Position numbers and translations under genes: made by a program. DNA of 46,269 bases from Citrifermentans bremense R1 (GTDB lineage: Bacteria; Desulfobacterota; Desulfuromonadia; Geobacterales; Geobacteraceae): positions 1 through 46,269 of the forward strand of contig NZ_AUGE01000029.1 of NCBI RefSeq assembly GCF_000426865.1. Reading direction: 5' to 3'. The notes beneath the pieces are model-generated. The model did no database searches. It had not been told where the DNA came from and was given only the letters and a program-made list of their open reading frames with translations. How positions within the stretch are numbered: the stretch's first letter is position 1; each line of letters opens with the position of its first letter. Shown here piece after piece: positions 43,611-46,269 of this stretch.

Positions 43611-45722
43611 TCAGACGGTAAAGACGCCTACCCTCTCGCTCAGGCTGTGGGAGTGGTCGTTCAATTCCGAGACCCTTTCGTCCAGGCTTTTCGCCACGGT
43701 CATGTTGGCGATCGCCTGGCGTCTTACCTCTTCGATGATCTCGATGATCCGGTCGGATGCGCTCTCCTGTTCGGACGTGGCGCCGGCCACCGTTTTCAGG
43801 CTTACCAGCGTCTCCATGATCGACTGCGAGATCTTGTCCGACTCTTCTGCCTGCACCGAGACCATCTCTTTCATCGATCTGATCAGGTCGCGCATCTCGC
43901 CGGTGGCCGTGATGATCCCCTCGGAGATCTCGCGCTGCTGCACGGTGTTCTGGTTGATCTCGTTGGCCATGGCGCTTACGTGCTGCATCGCGTCGGATAC
44001 CATGCCGATCCCGGTGGTCTGCTCCTTCGCGGAGCGGGCGATGACCAGTGCGTTGTCGAGCGACTGTTCCGTGCGCAGGATGATCCCCCTGAGCGCCGTC
44101 TCCGCCGCTTGAGAGTCCACCACACCGGCATCGACCTCGGCCGCGCTGCGGCGTGTAGCGGTGACCGCCGAAGAGGTAAGGCGCTGGATGGCCTGCACCA
44201 TGTCCGCGATGTCGTTGGTGGAACCGGTAACCTGCTGAGCCAAAAGCCGGACCTCTTCGGCCACCACGGCGAAGCCCCTGCCGTGCTCACCCGCTTGCGC
44301 CGCGAGGATGCTGGCATTGAGCGCTAGGAGCTTGGTGCGATCGCTGATGTCGTTGATGATCTTCACCACGCGCCCTACTTCCTCGGAGACCGGCACCAAC
44401 TCGTCCATCGCTTTGATGGTGGCGCTGACCTCGGTGCGTATCCGCCCCATCCCGTCTTTGGTCTGGCAGATGGCGGCAAGCCCCACCACCACCGCCTCCT
44501 CCTTGACCGCCCGCGCCAGTTCCGCCTGGGCCTCGGATCTCCCGTTGATCTCCTTGGCGACGGCGCTTACCTGCAGCGCGGAAGCGGCGACCTCTTCCGC
44601 CCTGCTGGTGACCGACGCCACGTTATCCGCCACCACCTGGAAAGAGGTGAGGTTTTTCAGCATCGCCTCCGTGGTCTGATCCGCCTTCGCGTCCAAGTGA
44701 TGCGTTTTGCCGGCGATGTCTTGCATGGTCGCCGAGATCTCACCCGCGGAAGAAGAGATGTTGACCATCGAGGCCACCACCTCCTCGGTATCACAGGTGA
44801 TGCTGCGGATGGCCGCGTCGAGCTTCTCGTTGGCTGTCACCGTTTCCTCCACGGCTTCAGCCTGATGCTCCGCGGTGTTCCGGATCTGTTGCGACGCCCC
44901 CTCAAGCGTACCCGCCGTGGTGGCGAGATGTCCCGATACCACCGAGATGTCGGTAATGGTCCCCTGGAGGTTCTCGGCAAAGCGGTTGAAGGCAAGGCAG
45001 AAGCTTCCCACCTCGTCGTCGGTTTGCACCGGCAGCCGCTTGGTCAGGTCGCCGCGCCCCGAGGCGATGTCGTTCAGCATGTCCCCCACCGAGCGCAGCG
45101 GCCGCATGATGCTGTTGAAGAGAAACCGCCCCCCCACGGCCAGCAGCAGGGAGACCGCGACCACAACCGCCACCAGCACGTTCTGCGAAAGCCGCTTCAG
45201 GCCGGCCGCCTCCGCCTGGTTCTTCTTGTAGGACGCGGTTATCTGGTCACCCAGCGCCGTCAACTGGGCGAGAAGCGGTTCGGCGTACTGATAGTCCATC
45301 TCTTCCATCATCTTCGGCAGGGCCGGGTCGCCGTACGGCAGTGCCATGATGGTAAGCGTCGTCCCGCGCGTTTTATCGTACAGCTCGTGAACCTGCGCAA
45401 TGACAGCGCGTTCCGCGGGTACAAACAGCGGGAAGGCGTCGATCTGGGCGAAAATTGCTTTGACCCTTTTGTCCTGCTCCTCGAAGTGGTTCTTATAGCT
45501 GGAGCTGCCGGTGATGATATAGTCATTGCCCGGCATGACGGACTTATAGGCTGCCAGTTCAAGAGTGGAGACAAGATGAAGTTTAGTAGCTTCCTGAGTG
45601 AGGAATTGCAGTTGGTGGTTCAGGCGGCTCTGGGTGACCAGAGAAACCGCTCCCAGCATGAGGACCAGCAGGCAAACGATGAAAACACCTATCTTGAACT
45701 TGGCTCTGATTGATACGCCCAT
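43611..45722 (-). CDS. Methyl-accepting chemotaxis protein
   Basis: 703 aa from ATG 45722 (AAGGAG 10 nt upstream). N-terminal helix ([16 protein letters not shown]), a periplasmic helical sensor of about 150 residues, a second helix ([21 protein letters not shown]), HAMP ([24 protein letters not shown]), then a long coiled coil. The signalling tip reads [43 protein letters not shown]. It lacks a C-terminal pentapeptide for CheR docking. Ligand unknown; energy taxis or environmental sensing. Confidence 0.93.
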   Translation of the reverse strand: MGVSIRAKFKIGVFIVCLLVLMLGAVSLVTQSRLNHQLQFLTQEATKLHLVSTLELAAYKSVMPGNDYIITGSSSYKNHFEEQDKRVKAIFAQIDAFPLFVPAERAVIAQVHELYDKTRGTTLTIMALPYGDPALPKMMEEMDYQYAEPLLAQLTALGDQITASYKKNQAEAAGLKRLSQNVLVAVVVAVSLLLAVGGRFLFNSIMRPLRSVGDMLNDIASGRGDLTKRLPVQTDDEVGSFCLAFNRFAENLQGTITDISVVSGHLATTAGTLEGASQQIRNTAEHQAEAVEETVTANEKLDAAIRSITCDTEEVVASMVNISSSAGEISATMQDIAGKTHHLDAKADQTTEAMLKNLTSFQVVADNVASVTSRAEEVAASALQVSAVAKEINGRSEAQAELARAVKEEAVVVGLAAICQTKDGMGRIRTEVSATIKAMDELVPVSEEVGRVVKIINDISDRTKLLALNASILAAQAGEHGRGFAVVAEEVRLLAQQVTGSTNDIADMVQAIQRLTSSAVTATRRSAAEVDAGVVDSQAAETALRGIILRTEQSLDNALVIARSAKEQTTGIGMVSDAMQHVSAMANEINQNTVQQREISEGIITATGEMRDLIRSMKEMVSVQAEESDKISQSIMETLVSLKTVAGATSEQESASDRIIEIIEEVRRQAIANMTVAKSLDERVSELNDHSHSLSERVGVFTV

Positions 45723-45895
45723 CAGGTCGGAACTCCTTAGCGGGGATGGTCGGGAAATTGGGCAGTGCGGCGTGCAACACCTCACCAAGAGTTATCGGCA
45801 TCTAACCTCAATTCTGTAGTTCTCTAATACGTCTTGAAAAAAAATGAAAGCAAGGATTTGGGAGGATGTCTTCAGAGAGAGCGATTTCGTCGCCG

Positions 45896-46249
45896 TTACC
45901 GCCAGGCAGTGCAGTAGCCCCAGTAGCTGCCGGCGCCGACCACCAAAAGCAGCAGGACGTGTTTTATCACCAGCATCCTGCGCCGCGTCCGTTCAGCTTC
46001 GGGGCCGTAAAAATTGTTGACGTAGGTGAAGCTGCGCATCCCGCCGGTGGCGAAGATGGCGGCGGCAGCCCCCACCGTGTTCCAGAAGAAGAACCGCTCG
46101 ATACCGGAGAGGATCACGGTCACCTCGGGGATCCCTCCCCGGAAACCGTGCAGCAGGTAGATCGCTATCAACGCCGAGAGCCAGTAGCCCGTGGCGAAAT
46201 CGTGGATGAAGCCGTTCAGCACGATGGCTGCCTTCTTGATCGAATCCAT
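45896..46249 (-). CDS. Small membrane protein of unknown function
   Basis: 117 aa with GGAG before the ATG. About three hydrophobic helices: YWLSALIAIYLLHGF, FFFWNTVGAAAAIFATGGM and VIKHVLLLLVVGAGSYWGY, with an RTRRR basic loop. It is likely an inner-membrane protein. No family was recognised, and the window ends just past it, so its operon cannot be judged. Confidence 0.7.
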   Translation of the reverse strand: MDSIKKAAIVLNGFIHDFATGYWLSALIAIYLLHGFRGGIPEVTVILSGIERFFFWNTVGAAAAIFATGGMRSFTYVNNFYGPEAERTRRRMLVIKHVLLLLVVGAGSYWGYCTAWR

Positions 46250-46269
46250 GTTGCTCCAGAATCTTGTCC

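Overview
The window is about 46 kb of a GC-rich bacterial chromosome. The gene content points to the Geobacter group (Desulfuromonadota, e.g. Geobacter, Geomonas or Citrifermentans): a class II ribonucleotide reductase, a decayed Geobacter-type multihaem cytochrome, a GEMM-I riboswitch that looks like the Geobacter 3',3'-cGAMP type, hybrid-cluster protein, DUF3187 and DUF4403 envelope proteins, many signalling proteins, and the mercury-methylation pair hgcAB. Species cannot be fixed from the sequence alone.

Layout. 1-6280 is AT-richer, gene-poor and decayed: a frameshifted multihaem cytochrome c, a phage replication-like protein, unexplained repeats, and a tyrosine integrase running away from the 3' end of a tRNA-Leu gene. 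This looks like the integrase-proximal end of an eroded element inserted at the tRNA. 6280-6715 is a tRNA cluster (Pro, Arg, His, Leu, all minus strand) with a clear promoter. 6854-10481 (minus) holds rph-rdgB and a diguanylate cyclase/beta-helix pair. 10718-12952 is nrdJ. 13306-22925 is a mixed set of enzymes and envelope proteins: extradiol dioxygenase, F420-type reductase, DUF4403 protein, yellow/royal-jelly-type lipoprotein, DUF3187 protein, aldo/keto reductase, DUF4337 protein and ferritin-like protein.

22653-25428 (minus) holds hgcA, hgcB, a cysteine-rich DUF1540 protein, a small ferredoxin and a short hypothetical gene, downstream of pyruvate kinase. The central observation of this report is here: the best hgcA start (ATG at 25231, good ribosome-binding site) leads through an in-frame TGA at codon 34, straight after a Cys codon. 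A 7-bp hairpin with a GGC loop lies 18 nt past the TGA, and the frame then runs without interruption into the conserved HgcA protein. This suggests a selenocysteine-containing (Cys-Sec) N-terminal extension on the mercury methyltransferase.

26989-34263: tag glycosylase, a secreted charged-repeat protein behind a GEMM-I riboswitch with an overlapping terminator, and a hybrid histidine kinase divergent from a TonB-dependent receptor and a PF04392 periplasmic binding protein (probably one sensing/uptake module). 34265-41417: alanine dehydrogenase divergent from an Lrp/AsnC regulator, a formaldehyde-dehydrogenase-like alcohol dehydrogenase, and a Kup potassium transporter downstream of a KdpDE-like two-component pair lacking the KdpD N-terminal domains. 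41759-46249: hybrid-cluster protein Hcp, a methyl-accepting chemotaxis protein and a small membrane protein. Palindromic and tandem repeats lie in several intergenic gaps.
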